Positions 34,618-45,302 of a stretch of DNA of 64,000 bases are shown one piece after another. Numbering within the stretch: the first letter of the stretch is position 1; each line of letters begins with the position of its first letter. This DNA comes from Blastocladiella emersonii ATCC 22665 (taxonomy: Eukaryota; Blastocladiomycota; Blastocladiomycetes; Blastocladiales; Blastocladiaceae). The position numbers and the translations under genes were made by a program. The notes under the pieces are model-generated. The model was not told where the DNA came from. It saw nothing but the letters and a program-made list of their open reading frames with translations, and ran no database searches. The stretch is from contig JANHCV010000001.1 of NCBI GenBank assembly GCA_025594325.1, forward strand, positions 868,001 to 932,000. Reading direction: 5' to 3'.

Positions 34618-37600
34618 TCAAAAATCGTGCTGCTGGAACCCCGCCTTCCCGCCGGGCCCGTACCCGGGCGGGAACCCGAACGTGGCCGACGTCGGAGACT
34701 GCATCCCCGCCATCTCCTGCGCCGCCGCCCCCGCCCCGACTGGGTCCGCCGACGCGACCGCGGCCGCGTGCCTCGCGAGCCCGGACCCCGCCAGAATCGC
34801 GGCCGCTGCCGCCGCCGGCACCGCGGCGGGCGACGTGGCGACGTCGATCCGCGTGATCGAGTTGCTCCGCGACGCGTGCGCGCTGGTCCGTGGCGACGCG
34901 GGCCCGCTCGGCGGTAGACCCGGGGGCGCGGGCGCCGGTGCGGGCTCGACGCTGACGAGATCCGCCGCGGAATCAATCTCCTCGGCGAGCGCCGGCGGCA
35001 GCTGGCCCTCGCGCAGCTGCGTCGCGAGCTCGGCCCACAGCCCGCGCAGCGCGGCCGCGTCGCGGCAGAAGGCGAGGAACGCGCCGCGCAGGGTGTCGGC
35101 GTGGGTCGCGGCCGAGACGGCGGCAGCCGCCGGCGTCGCTGTTGCAGCAGCAGAGGTGATGCGCGTGGGCGGCGGGACCACGGTCGTCAGGTACACGGGG
35201 TTCGGGATCCACAGGAGCCCGTCGGCGTGCGGGCGGAGCACGACGAACGCGGCGCCCGACCGGTGGATGAACTGCGAGTACTTCGCGTCGCGCCGCTCGT
35301 ACGAGTACCGCGTCGACCCCGCGGGGAACTTGTCGTCGGCCTCGATATCGAGCACGAACCCGAACCGCTTGACGAGCGCGGCCTCGTAGAACAGCGGCGA
35401 CCCCGCGGGCGGCGGCGGGTCGGTCGGCGGCGCCGCGGCGATTCGGACGACCGTGGGCGCGTGGAACGGGTTGGCCTCGTCGCGCTCGCGCAGCAGCTTG
35501 ACCTGGTCGATGGGCGCCTGCACCAGCCGCAGCCCACACTTTTCGCCGATCCGCGACCACTGCGTCAGCGTCTCGGCGATCCGCCACGTCGTGCAGTTGA
35601 GCCAGTGGATCTGCACCGAGTACGTGTGGTGCGGGTTGTGGTGCAGGTCAATGTGCAGGGTGGCGACCTGCCGCCGCTCCGATTTCTGTGTCAGGTCCAG
35701 GTTGATCTGCACCCGGCGCGACATGTCGACCGTCAGCACGGGCGCGGGAGGGTCAGAGTGCTGCGGCTCGGCGCCCGCTGACGCGAAGTGGTACCGGCCC
35801 GGCGCACCGCTGCCACCGCTCGCGAGACCCGCGCCCGAGGTGCCCGGGACCGTCGCGGCCGGCGTGAGCGTCGGACCCATGAACCCGACAATGTGCTGCT
35901 GCTGCTGCTGCTGCTGGGTTGCCGTCGTCGCGACCGAGCTAGCCATCACGCCAGGTCCCGCCGCCGCTACGGCAACGGTCGCCGTGGTCGAAGTCGACGT
36001 GCCGAGCCCGAGCTGCTGCGCCGCCGACGACACGTCCTGCGAGAAGGCGAGGTGGTGCTGCTGCTGTTGCGAGTGCGGCCGCGACTGCGACTGCGAATGG
36101 CCGCCAACGATCGCGCTGCCCGTGCTGCCCACAAGCCCGAGCCCGATGCCGCTCGCGTTGCTCTTACCCGTGCTGGTGCCGTGGTGGTGCGCGTGGTGGT
36201 GGTGATGATGGTGGCTGTGCGACGACGGGCCCTGCTCGTCACCACCGTTCGCCGACGCCGCGGCAGTCGCGGTCGTGGCCGAGGTGCTGCCCGTCAGCTG
36301 GCGCGACCGGAACCACCCGCTGCTGCTCCCGCCCCCACCCCCGCCGGCCGTCGCGTTGGCCGCCGTCGCCGCAGCCGCGCCCGCAACAGGCACGGGCGCG
36401 GTCTGGGACGAGTTCTCCTCGCCGCCGGAGCGCAGGTAAAGGTCGGACCGCAGGCGGTAAAAGTAGTGTCCGTCGAGGAACCCGTGGCGCTTGAGGACGT
36501 GGATGAAGATGCCGGCCTTGAGCAGCGCGTTGCCGAACGCGACCGCGTCCTCGCGCGTCTCGACGTCGGGCAGCGCGCGGAGCATCCAGTCGACGGCCTC
36601 GCTCCCAATGAACACGCGCTCGTACAGCTTGAGGTGCCACCGCCGGTCGCTGAACTTGACGCCGTGCGCCGGGTGCTGCATCGCGTACGCGATCGCCGTC
36701 GGCTTGCTCTCGCGCGACGGGCGCTCCGGCTGAATCCCGGCACTGCTCGCGCGACGCAGCGACTGCAGCGCGCTGCCGCTCCCGCCGCCAGAGCTGGACC
36801 CGTTCCCGTGCGCGAACAGCCCGCGCGTCGACACGCTGGTGCCTGCGAGCGGGTACCCGGCGGGCACGCCGGGCGGGGCGGTGGCGGCTGCCGCCGCAGA
36901 ACCCGCCCCCTCCTCGAGCTCGCGCTCGCGCGCGGCAATCTCGCTGCGGATGTGCGCGGACCGCGTCAGCGACGTGATCTGGACGCGCAGCGGGGTGCCG
37001 TCTGTGACGTGCTTTTGCATGGTCTCCATGAGCTTCATGAACCCGGCGATGCGCAGCTCCTCCTCGTCGAGCGAGTCGTCCTTGGTCGTGTTGATGGACG
37101 CCGGGACGTGGTCCATGGGGATGAACACGAACCGCGCCCGGAACATGTGGTACGTGTCCATGTCGTCGTCGTCGTCGTCGTACCCCGAGATCAGGTGGTC
37201 GACAAAGTTCCAGTTGAACATGGCCTACACGCGAGTCGTCCAGTGTGAGCTGACGAGGCTCGCCAACCCCCCGAAAAAAGAGAAGCGTACCAGCTGCGGG
37301 TAGTTGAACGTGGTCGACCGGTTGACAAACTGCGCCTCGTCGCGCGACCACAGGCTCATCTTGTACTGGATCGACCGCGTGAGGTAGTCGAGCCGGCGCA
37401 CGTACCGCTTCACCTCGACGCAGTGGTCGGCGCTGAGCGACAGCTTGTGCAGGTGGTGGCCCATGCTCATGAACGTGTCGCGCGCGACGCCGCCGCCGAG
37501 CCCGCTCGCCCCCGGCGCGTGCGTCGGGCCCGACGACAGGACAATCTGGAACCCCTGCGCGAGCCGCAGCGAGATCATCTCGGCGAGCAGCGCCTCGGCC

Positions 37601-40600
37601 GCCGCGACGCCCGGCGCGCTCTGCCCCGTCGGATCCGCAACGCTGCTGTTGCCAATGCCAATGCCGATGCCGCCGGCGGGCGCGGCCGGGTCGCCAAACT
37701 CGTTGGGCGACACCGTGTACGTGTACTCCTGGTACAGGTCCATGAGCTCCTCGGCGGTCGGGAAGCTGTCGGTGGTGATGGGCAGGCACGCCGGCGTGCA
37801 CAGCGAGTTCCACAGCGGCGCCGCGACCCGGTACGCCGCCGTCTGCGGGTACACGTGGTGCCACCGCTGCAGGTGCGACGACAGCTTGACCACGTTGCGC
37901 TTCGGGCTCCACGGGCTGATCAGGTTCGGCCGCAGCTGGATCGCGTAGTGCGACGCCGGGACCGCCGCGGGTTGATGCGAGCACTGCGACAGCGGCGGCG
38001 CCGGGTACAGCTGGCTCGTTGGGTTGGTGCCCGCGAGCCCGCCCGTGGCGACACCGCTCCCGCTCGCGCCGAACGCGCTCCCGCGCTGGCTGCTGTCGTT
38101 CATCCCCGCCATGCGCGTCAGCTGCGATCCGGCGAGGAACTGGTTCGCGCGGCGCGGACTCTGGCCCATGGGACTCGTCGGCCCGACCCCAACGCCCGCG
38201 CCCGAACCGGGTAGCCCGCCGCGCGTGACCGAGACGGGCATCGAGTGGTCGTCGGCGTCCGGGATCGGCTCGAGGTGCGAGTGGTACCCGCCGCCGCCGC
38301 CGCCGCCGCCGCCCGCCGCGGGCCCGATGACGACGCCGGGACCGGGCGCGGACGCCATCCCGCTCATGGCAGCCGCCGCGCCGACGCCCGACTCGTACGA
38401 CTCGCGGAGCCCGAGCCGCGCGTGCATCGACTCGTTGGTGCGGCGCGACGCGGCCATCTCGGCCATGGTCTCGAGCCCCGTGCGGCGGAACGAGTGCGCG
38501 GCCGCGGCGCGCGCCATGTACGACGCGGACGCCGGGCTGGTGCTCATGATCGGGACGTGCTTGGACCGCACCACGGGGATCAGGAGCGACGAGTCGCTGC
38601 TGGCGCGCGGCAGGTTGCCGTGCGGGCTGGTCGTCATGGTGAAGCTGGTCGACAGGTGCGCCGACGCGTTCGGGCCCGCGGCGCCGCCCACCCCGGTCCC
38701 AGCACCGCCGCCGCCGCCGTCCTCGTCGCTCATGACCATGGTGAAGGCCGAGTGGCTCGGCGGCCGGGTCGACGCGTCGAGGGCGAACCGCAGGCGGTAC
38801 ATGTTCTGCTTGAGGGCGGCGCCGCCGGCGGGGGCCTCGGGACGGCTGAAGATGGCGTCGTCGTAGCCCTCGAGGTCGGCGGGGTCGAGGTACGGCACCA
38901 CGGGGTTGACGCGCAGCTGGTCGACCGTGTTGAGCGTGAGCGACGGCATGCGGGCGCGCACGTTGAAGGCGAGCGGATCCGCCGCGTAGTAGTACGACAC
39001 GTCGATCCAGTCGGGCACCGTGAAGAAGAGGTACTCGGGGTTGTCCTCCTTGTCGTCGTCGTAGTAGACGGGGTCCCACGACTCGGCGCGGCGGTCCTTG
39101 GCGATGGCGGACCGGCTGGTGCGCGGCTCCTCGCCGTGGTGTTCGGCGTACGGGAACTTGGACGTGATGAGGAACAGCGGCGTCGCGTGCAGCGGCGGCG
39201 GCGACATGCACACGAGGTCGAGCGCCACGCCGTTGTCGAGCATCCGCTGCGTCGTGAGCCGCAGCAGCCGCTTGTCGGTCTCGAGGTACCCCGTGCCGGC
39301 GGTCACGATCTGGATCGACAGGCCCGTGCGCACGAAGTCGAGCTTGCGGTCGACGTAGTGCTTGTCGTGCGGGTTGAGGGCGAGGTTGACGGCCTCGAGC
39401 AGGTTGCCGAGGTGCGCGGGCGCGAGCTCGCCGCGGACCACGGGGACGCCGCCCTCGTTGACGAGCAGCGCGTTCGAGATGAAGCGGTGGTACTCGGCCT
39501 TGAGGTGGCCGAGCACCGTGGTCCAGTCGGCGCGCGTCTCGGCGTCGATCAGGACCTTGTACACGTCGCGGTACCGCTGCCCGCTCGAGCTGATGCTGAG
39601 CGGCGTCGCCGTGTAGCTGCTGTTGATGGCCTCGGGGAAGATGCGCGGCACGCCGTCGAGCGACGAAAAGTCGTAGTGGCCAAACGACGCGGCGCCCGAG
39701 CGGCCGAACCCGGGCGGCATGGTGCTGCTGGCGTCGGCGGCCTCGGTGGCGCGCACGCTCGCGTCGTCGTAGAGCACGCGGCTGAACAGGACGATGGTGA
39801 CGAGGTGGTTGACCTTGAGCGCGGTCCAGCGGGCGAACAGGTCGGGCAGGAAGTCGTGCACGACCTTCTCGAAGCACAGGTCGCTGTCGCCGTTGACAAA
39901 CTCGGTCATCTCGCGCGACAGCTGGAGCAGGAGGTAGACGTGGGCCGACTCGGAGCGGAAGATGGTCTTGGTCTGGTGCGTGATGTAGCCGCACGCGGCC
40001 TTGCGGTGGCCGCGCACGATCTCGCGGATGTGGACGCGCAGGCCGCCGGGGAACGACATCTTCTTGCTCGCGTAGACGCACTGGCCGACCATGGCCTGCT
40101 TGATGCGCCACATGTCGCTGCGGCTCATGTACTGGTCGCGGATGGCGAGTTCGACGTAGTCGGCCTCGACCGTCTCGGGGTTGATCTGTGCGGGTGTGTC
40201 GGGCGTCAGTTTCGGAGTCGCGCGAGTGGCACGTGGGAGGGGTCGTACCGGCCGAATGTGCACGTCGGTGCGAGCCTGGAACGAAAAGAGCTGGGCAATG
40301 TGGTTTGCGACGGAAATCTGTACACGGTGGAGCGCAGTTAGATCTACCTTCGAGGTACCGAGGCAAGGCATGGCGTACCTGCAGCTGACCCTTGCCGGTC
40401 ACGTCGTAGTCGGCGACCTGCAGAACCAGCGCCTGGTCCGAGACCACGGGGCCCTCTCCAGCCGCGGATCCGCTCTGCCCAGCGGCGCCCGACGGGTGGT
40501 AGATCTCGACGAGCGAGCCGGGGCGCAGGTTCGGGAAGATCTCGTGGTTGAGGATCAGCTCGTGGCGCGAGAACCGCTCATCGTGCACCCACAGGTTGTA

Positions 40601-40825
40601 GCACTTGGGTTGCGGAACCGGTGGGGCCACAGGAGCGGCCGTTGGCGCGGGCGCTGTGTTACCCGCGGCCCCAGGTGCCGGGCTCGCCGCGCCCGCGCCG
40701 GCGGGAACGGTGGCGGAGGTCACGGCTGCGTCATCATAGTGCAGGCGGCCGTCCGTTGCAGCAGGTGGGGGCCCGCCGTATGCATGCATGGGAGTGTGTG
40801 GGCTCGCGTGCGGGGGAAGCGCCAA
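34618..40825 (-). CDS. IML1: Iml1/DEPDC5, GATOR1 (SEACIT) subunit
   Basis: Four exons (40379-40825, 40249-40317, 37291-40185, 34618-37224) give about 2,005 residues; a second ATG at 40789 would give 1,993. The product is the GTPase-activating subunit of GATOR1, which turns off Rag/Gtr signalling to TORC1 when amino acids are scarce. Visible parts are the N-terminal Iml1 domain (NPETVEADYVELAIRDQYMS, RSDMWRIKQAMVGQCVYASK, the VWA-like SABA region) and a central region with Ser/Gly-rich inserts. A DEP domain follows (RRWHLKLYERVFIGSEAVDWML...RHGFLDGHYFYRLRSD), then a C-terminal domain and a disordered end. It is longer than human DEPDC5 because of low-complexity runs. 3,801 bp of it is duplicated in inverted orientation at 49706-53506. 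Confidence 0.92.
36477..40277 (-). repeat. inverted repeat, left arm (within IML1)
   Basis: 3,801 bp running from inside IML1 exon 2, through introns 2 and 3 and all of exon 3, into the DEP-coding part of exon 4. The reverse complement matches 49706-53506 end to end with no length difference. By eye, and by comparing three reading frames, the only mismatch I found is base 38446 (C) against 51537 (A), a silent Ser codon change. Left of 36477 and right of 40277 the similarity stops abruptly. Confidence 0.95.
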
Positions 40826-40868
40826 GAGGCGAACGCGCTCGCCGCCAAATCGAGCAGCTCTCAGCCTC

Positions 40869-40877
40869 TCACGTGAC
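40869..40877. promoter_or_regulatory. E-box (CLEAR-like) upstream of IML1
   Basis: TCACGTGAC lies 44 bases upstream of the first IML1 ATG and matches nine of ten bases of the animal lysosomal CLEAR element when the flanking C is included. The diverged copy keeps TCACGTGAG at 48371-48379. Binding by a bHLH factor is inference. Confidence 0.35.
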
Positions 40878-40881
40878 CAAA

Positions 40882-40894
40882 ACGCGTCACGCGT
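40882..40894. promoter_or_regulatory. paired ACGCGT sites upstream of IML1
   Basis: Two ACGCGT hexamers separated by one base. ACGCGT is the core of the yeast MBF (Swi6-Mbp1) element. Similar pairs occur at 45021-45035, 47679-47695 and 48353-48365. Confidence 0.4.
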
Positions 40895-41630
40895 TATTCT
40901 TTTTTTCCTGTTTCGCGCCTCAACGTCGACGCGGCGCGCTCCGAACTCCCCCGAAGAAACTTCCAGTGTGCAGTACTTTGCCCAACGCGAAAATCAAACG
41001 TCAGTGTAACACCGCGGTCCACCAAGTTTAATGGTTGCAGAGGTTGTTCAGAGTCGGGGTACACGGTCGGCGAGACGGTTGCTGGGGTTGAGCTCAGAGC
41101 TCAGCGTGCGGCAGGCACCTGCTGAAAGCGTCGCGGCCTGAGCCCTAGTAAACGAGCCACTACGTGCGCAAACAGAATATGGACACAGTCTTGCATCTCC
41201 CTTCAGTCCGTCAGATGGGGTATGCTGCGCCGGACGTGATTGGGTGTGACGCGTGCACGAGCTTACAGGGTTTCGAGTCCCCTGCACGCGGCTACACTCA
41301 ATCACGGATCGTACGTGGCCAATTCAACGTCTGCACAGATATTTTGTTTTCCTTCCGGGTACTACTGGACGCTAAAACGCTGTATTTTTCCCCTGACACG
41401 ATGTGTCATCTCTTTAGTCGGTTTGTGCATGTCGTTGCCTTTAGGCGGGCTCGAAAAGTGATGGGAGCACGCGCGGGATCAGCGACAGTTCACAGTTTCA
41501 TAGTAGGTCGCCACGTGTCGCCACGTATGAGGCGACAACGTGGCTGCTCTCGACCGCGCGCCCATTCACGACTTCGCTCGCGATCCCATCGTGCGGTGCT
41601 GCCGAATTCAGCGAGAATGCAAAGTCGACT

Positions 41631-43256
41631 CTATTCCTTGCTCCAGAGGTCGTCAACGACGATCACCACCATGCTCAGAACACGCTCGCGGAGCTTCAGG
41701 CTCAACCCTTCGAACAACATGTTGAGTACGTTTCTGGCCGACTCCACGACACTCGATCGAGCGGGCATCGCGTCCAGACGAGTCTGGATGGGCTTGAGGT
41801 CATAGAACACTCGGTGCTTGTTGGGCCGCCACTCCAACCGCGCCTCGCGCATGGCAGCGACGATGGTCTCGCCGAGTGCGTACGGGTGGAACATGAGCGG
41901 GCACGAGTCGCGCGGGTGGACGTGGCTGGACGGCGGGCACAGGTCGACGAATTTCTTGCAGAACCAGCACCCGCGTTTCCAGTCCGCTTCGACGTAGCCG
42001 CACGCCCTTGCTTCAAAGGCAACCTTGGACAAGAAGTTGCTCATGTGCGCGACCGTGCCGTCGGGGTGCCACAGGATGTTGTTGACACCGCGCGGGCTGG
42101 GGCTCAAGTAGTTGAGCAGACGTTCGGCAAAGCATAGGCGCAACGGCCACGTTTGCTCGAGTTTATCGGCTTCGCCAGGTGCGGCTTCTTCAAGCAGCGC
42201 GTGCCACTTGGCGTAGTATTCGGGGATCAACATGCCAGGCACCCGCGGCAAGTTGAGAAACCGCGCGGCCCAGTCGCGGCGACCTGGATCCGCCGGGTTG
42301 ACCGAGTCGAGGAAGACGCGCTCCGCCTGCTCGTCCGACATGCTGGTGCGGAGAAAGACGGCGTAGACGTGGTAGACGCGCCATGGAACGTTGGAGCTGC
42401 ATGCGAGAAGCGCGAGCGCCAGCGTGACGGGCCGCGGATAACAGTCGCGCGATGCTGCGGCACGGCGAAGCCATTTGATGAACTCGCGGGGGTCGGTGGT
42501 GGAGGGATGCGGCGAGGTTTCCTTTTGCCGGAAGGTGGGACCATGATCGCGCATGTAGTGAAAGAGCTCGCGCAAATCGTACAAGCGAAGCTCATGGCCT
42601 GGTCTTTTGCTCGGGGAGCGGTGCCGACGCGACGAGCGGGTACGGGAGCCGGAACGGGCACGAGACCGAGAGCGTGCGGGTGAGCGCGACCGTGAGCGCG
42701 ACCGTCTTCGGGGAGAGCGACGTGCGGACCGTGAGCGCGACCGTGAGCTCGGCCGTCTGCTGGACGAGTGACGCGCAGACCGAGAGCGCGACCGCGACCG
42801 CGAACGGCCGTCACGAGATGAATGCGATGGACGATCGCGGGTCAAAGATTGGGATCGAGCTCGATACTTTTGCAGGTCGTCCTTTGATTGCGCTGGAGAA
42901 TGGGATTGAGTTCGATCCAACGGAAGCTGCGTCCGATCAACCGGCGCAGATATGCGTGTAAGCTTGTTGTCATTGGCAATCGAAACATCACTGCTCCGTT
43001 TGGGGTAATCATTACCTGGATGATCCAAGGCGGCCACAGCGCATTCCAACTTCTCGACGTCACTCGTGAGTTGCGCATATCTCTGCTTCATAATTGCAAG
43101 TTCGTTGCCACCGGTAGGTAAGTCGCGCATTCGCAAGAGAAGTTGAATTGACTGAACGCGCAAGTCGAGAAGTTGCTTTAACGAGTTTTCGTGATGCTCG
43201 CGACTGCGGTTCGAAAGCGTCATGAACGGCCGCGAGCCGCCGCGGCCGTCCGCCAA
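41631..43256 (-). CDS. Gag-like single-exon protein with SR repeats and zinc motif
   Basis: Uninterrupted 541-residue frame, no introns. Residues 1-95 form a helical or coiled segment (SLKQLLDLRVQSIQLLLRMR). Then comes a long Arg/Ser dipeptide region, like an SR splicing factor. After that a helical domain runs through DPREFIKWLRRAAASRDCYP and PGMLIPEYYAKWHALLEEAA, resembling the capsid part of Ty3/Gypsy Gag. A Cys/His cluster follows, C-x2-C-x13-H-x4-C (CWFCKKF...HPRDSC), like a stretched zinc knuckle. No protease, reverse transcriptase, integrase or LTR is visible nearby, so this is either a domesticated Gag gene or a Gag remnant that is still open. I do not recognise a specific family. It lies in the spacer between the IML1 arms. 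Confidence 0.6.
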   Translation of the reverse strand: MADGRGGSRPFMTLSNRSREHHENSLKQLLDLRVQSIQLLLRMRDLPTGGNELAIMKQRYAQLTSDVEKLECAVAALDHPGNDYPKRSSDVSIANDNKLTRISAPVDRTQLPLDRTQSHSPAQSKDDLQKYRARSQSLTRDRPSHSSRDGRSRSRSRSRSARHSSSRRPSSRSRSRSARRSPRRRSRSRSRSPARSRSRARSGSRTRSSRRHRSPSKRPGHELRLYDLRELFHYMRDHGPTFRQKETSPHPSTTDPREFIKWLRRAAASRDCYPRPVTLALALLACSSNVPWRVYHVYAVFLRTSMSDEQAERVFLDSVNPADPGRRDWAARFLNLPRVPGMLIPEYYAKWHALLEEAAPGEADKLEQTWPLRLCFAERLLNYLSPSPRGVNNILWHPDGTVAHMSNFLSKVAFEARACGYVEADWKRGCWFCKKFVDLCPPSSHVHPRDSCPLMFHPYALGETIVAAMREARLEWRPNKHRVFYDLKPIQTRLDAMPARSSVVESARNVLNMLFEGLSLKLRERVLSMVVIVVDDLWSKE

Positions 43257-43573
43257 AGCAGCTCAACTAGCGGATTGCATGGAGTTTCGTTGCGATACAT
43301 GGTCGTTCATCTATTGGCCTGGAAGCGAGCGCGCGCGACAGGGCGCGTCGCGCTTCTGGTCGAAGCAAGGCGGCTACCCTCACGTGATATCGAAACGCGT
43401 CGATCGAGCGCAGACAGGGGGGCTGGCGCAGATGTGATCCGCGTCGGAAGGCGAGCCGTGAGGCGCTGCTCTCGAGGCACAGTAATCAGCACTGCAGACG
43501 GTCTGAAGTCGTTAGGCGGCCAGTGTCACAAGTTCTCAAGTTGTGTATGGTTCACTCGCACTTCACAGCTCCA
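43257..43573. other. intergenic, no gene seen
   Basis: 317 bp between the Gag-like start and the stop of the oxidoreductase gene, both on the minus strand. A single ACGCGT lies near 43395. Nothing else stands out. Confidence 0.4.
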
Positions 43574-44872
43574 TCAAAGGTCGACCGACTCCTCGCTCAT
43601 AGACGTCCCGACCCAGTCCCAGATCCGGTTCGCGCCGAGGTTATGCGAAAAGTAGGGCCGCATCACGTCGGCGCCCACGACGGCCAGCTCCTGAGTCTCG
43701 GGGTTGACGACCTGGCCCGCGCCGTCATTCATGCCCAGGTACAGGAACATTTGCGGCGGGAGCCGCGTCCACGGCTTGAGTGGCGACCCCTGGATGTCGG
43801 CGACGACGTTGTCGAGCGCATGGCGGGCCTGGCCCCACGCGACGTATCCCATCTTCACGTCGGTCGTCTTGGCCACGTTGCCCACCGCGTACACGTTGCC
43901 GAACGTTGAGTCCTCGATCTGCAGCGTCTCGCGTACCTTGACGAACTTGGTCGCCTCGTCGACCGACTGCGGCGACAGCGTCGCGAGCGCGTCGCTGTTG
44001 GGCTTCATGCCCGTACACAGGAGCACGAGGTCGACGCCCGACGCGAGCACGCTACCGTCCGTCGCCTTGACCTCGATCGGCGCCTGCCCCACGTCGGCGA
44101 GTGACGCGGACTTGGCCCACTCGGGCACCGTGCTCAGGTCGACGCGCTTCTCCATGACACGGACCACGCCGAACTTGTCCAGGATCGCGCACGCGGCCTC
44201 GGCGAGCTCGGGCTTGTAGTCTGGGAGGTAGCTCGCGCGCGAGTGGACCAGCGTGACGGCCGTCGACGGATAGTGCTCGCGGATCTCAGCCGCCAGCTCG
44301 ATGCCTGCCGCACCGCCGCCAACGACCACGACCGACGTGGCCGCCGCGATGCGAGCCTGGTACGCGGACAGCGCCGCGAGGGCCTCGGTCTTGGTGTCGT
44401 GCGATGACAGCGTGCACGGCTCCGGGTGCGTCGTTCCCGCCGCATAGATGAGGTACGAGTACGGGATCTCAACGATCTCGGGCTCCGAAGCACCATCGCC
44501 CGCCACCACGACACGGATATGCGTGGCCGTGATCGACTCGGCCGTGCCCTGGACGAACACGCCGCGCGCCTCGTCGCCGCCGAAGATGTTGTTGTACGGC
44601 GCGAACAGCTCCTTTTCGAAGCCGGCCACCACGCTCGCCCGCGGGAACGTGTACATGTAGTGCATGTGCGAGTGCTTCTCGACCAGGACCACGCGGTAGG
44701 GCGACGGGAGCCCGCCCATGTCGCGCAGCTTGACGCAGAGTCCGACGCCGGCGCACGAGCCGCCGATCACGACCACGTTCTTGTACTGGGCGTCGACGGC
44801 GGGATGGTCACTGGTGGTGATGGTCATTGCGATGATGGGCGTTTGACTAGCCAGGTCACAGATGCGCGACAC
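43574..44872 (-). CDS. AIF-family FAD/NAD(P)H oxidoreductase (AIFM2/FSP1-like)
   Basis: Single exon, 432 residues, or 417 from the better start MTITTSDHPAVDAQYKNVVV. It has two Rossmann folds. The FAD site is KNVVVIGGSCAGVGLCVKL, where GGSCAG replaces the usual GGGxxG. The NAD(P)H site is VVVVGGGAAGIELAAEIREH. GNVYAVGN is the C-terminal FAD motif. GFEKELFAPYNNIF and FPRASVV resemble the AMID/AIFM2 subgroup, whose members reduce quinones or act as type II NADH dehydrogenases. There is no targeting peptide or N-terminal myristoylation glycine. It is divergent from the siderophore transporter with 430 bp between, so co-regulation is possible. It lacks introns, unlike most neighbours. Confidence 0.85.
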   Translation of the reverse strand: MSRICDLASQTPIIAMTITTSDHPAVDAQYKNVVVIGGSCAGVGLCVKLRDMGGLPSPYRVVLVEKHSHMHYMYTFPRASVVAGFEKELFAPYNNIFGGDEARGVFVQGTAESITATHIRVVVAGDGASEPEIVEIPYSYLIYAAGTTHPEPCTLSSHDTKTEALAALSAYQARIAAATSVVVVGGGAAGIELAAEIREHYPSTAVTLVHSRASYLPDYKPELAEAACAILDKFGVVRVMEKRVDLSTVPEWAKSASLADVGQAPIEVKATDGSVLASGVDLVLLCTGMKPNSDALATLSPQSVDEATKFVKVRETLQIEDSTFGNVYAVGNVAKTTDVKMGYVAWGQARHALDNVVADIQGSPLKPWTRLPPQMFLYLGMNDGAGQVVNPETQELAVVGADVMRPYFSHNLGANRIWDWVGTSMSEESVDL

Positions 44873-45302
44873 GGGGCCTTCTTGAGTGAACCCTCGTCAT
44901 CGCGCGTGTGCGCTCGCAGTGGTTATCGTGGGATCAGAAATGAAGCGGACACCGAGGGCGCGGACCTGACGGTGCACCACCTCGCACCGCGAGCCACATC
45001 GGGAGAATTCGAAAACAACGACGCGTCCGACGCGTTATGTTGGAACATCTGATCTACCCGTTTCTCTCCTCGAATCGGATACACGGAAAAAAATGCTCGG
45101 CCCTTGTGGCCTTGCTTGCTTGAAGCGATGTGGATGCTGTTGATGCAGCAAGTGGAGTTTGAAACGACCTTCACTCGATCGAAAGGAGCGCGCTTACATT
45201 TCCATCAGATGCGCGCGGCGGCCGATACAGTACAAAGCGCAGTTCTACCCTCTTAAACCCGGACGTGCTGCTCCTCTTTCATCCCGCCCAACGACTACCA
45301 CC
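44873..45302. promoter_or_regulatory. shared promoter region with paired ACGCGT sites
   Basis: 430 bp between divergent starts of the AIF-like and transporter genes. ACGCGT occurs at 45021-45026 and 45030-45035, three bases apart. The region is AT-richer than the genes. No gene is seen. Confidence 0.4.

Larger units (their letters stand above)
40840..41305 (-). repeat. diverged inverted repeat, left copy (IML1 upstream)
   Basis: Read on the minus strand, this segment aligns with 47970-48420 on the plus strand. Shared landmarks in the same order include ATATTCTGTTTGCGCACGTA, CTGCCGCA(C/T)GCTGAG, CTCTGAACAACC(T/A)CTGCAACC, GTTCGGAGCG, ACGCGTGACGCGTTTTG and TCACGTGAGAGGCTGAGAGC. Identity is clearly lower than in the 3,801-bp arms, perhaps 70-80% with indels. 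A stretch GGGTTTCGAGTCCCCTGC near 41274 recalls a tRNA T-arm and may hint at a SINE-like origin. Confidence 0.7.
40826..41630. other. IML1 upstream region and diverged repeat
   Basis: No gene is seen. It includes the IML1 promoter side with an E-box and paired ACGCGT sites, then sequence related to 47970-48420. From about 41310 to 41630 the sequence is AT-richer and featureless to me. Confidence 0.5.

Noticed and set aside
38245-40341. Long open frame antisense to IML1 (nearly 700 codons)
   Set aside because: It is Arg/Gly/Val-rich, lacks any domain and mirrors the IML1 codon structure, whose frame has clear family motifs. High GC removes stops from antisense frames. One base change breaks it in the right arm.
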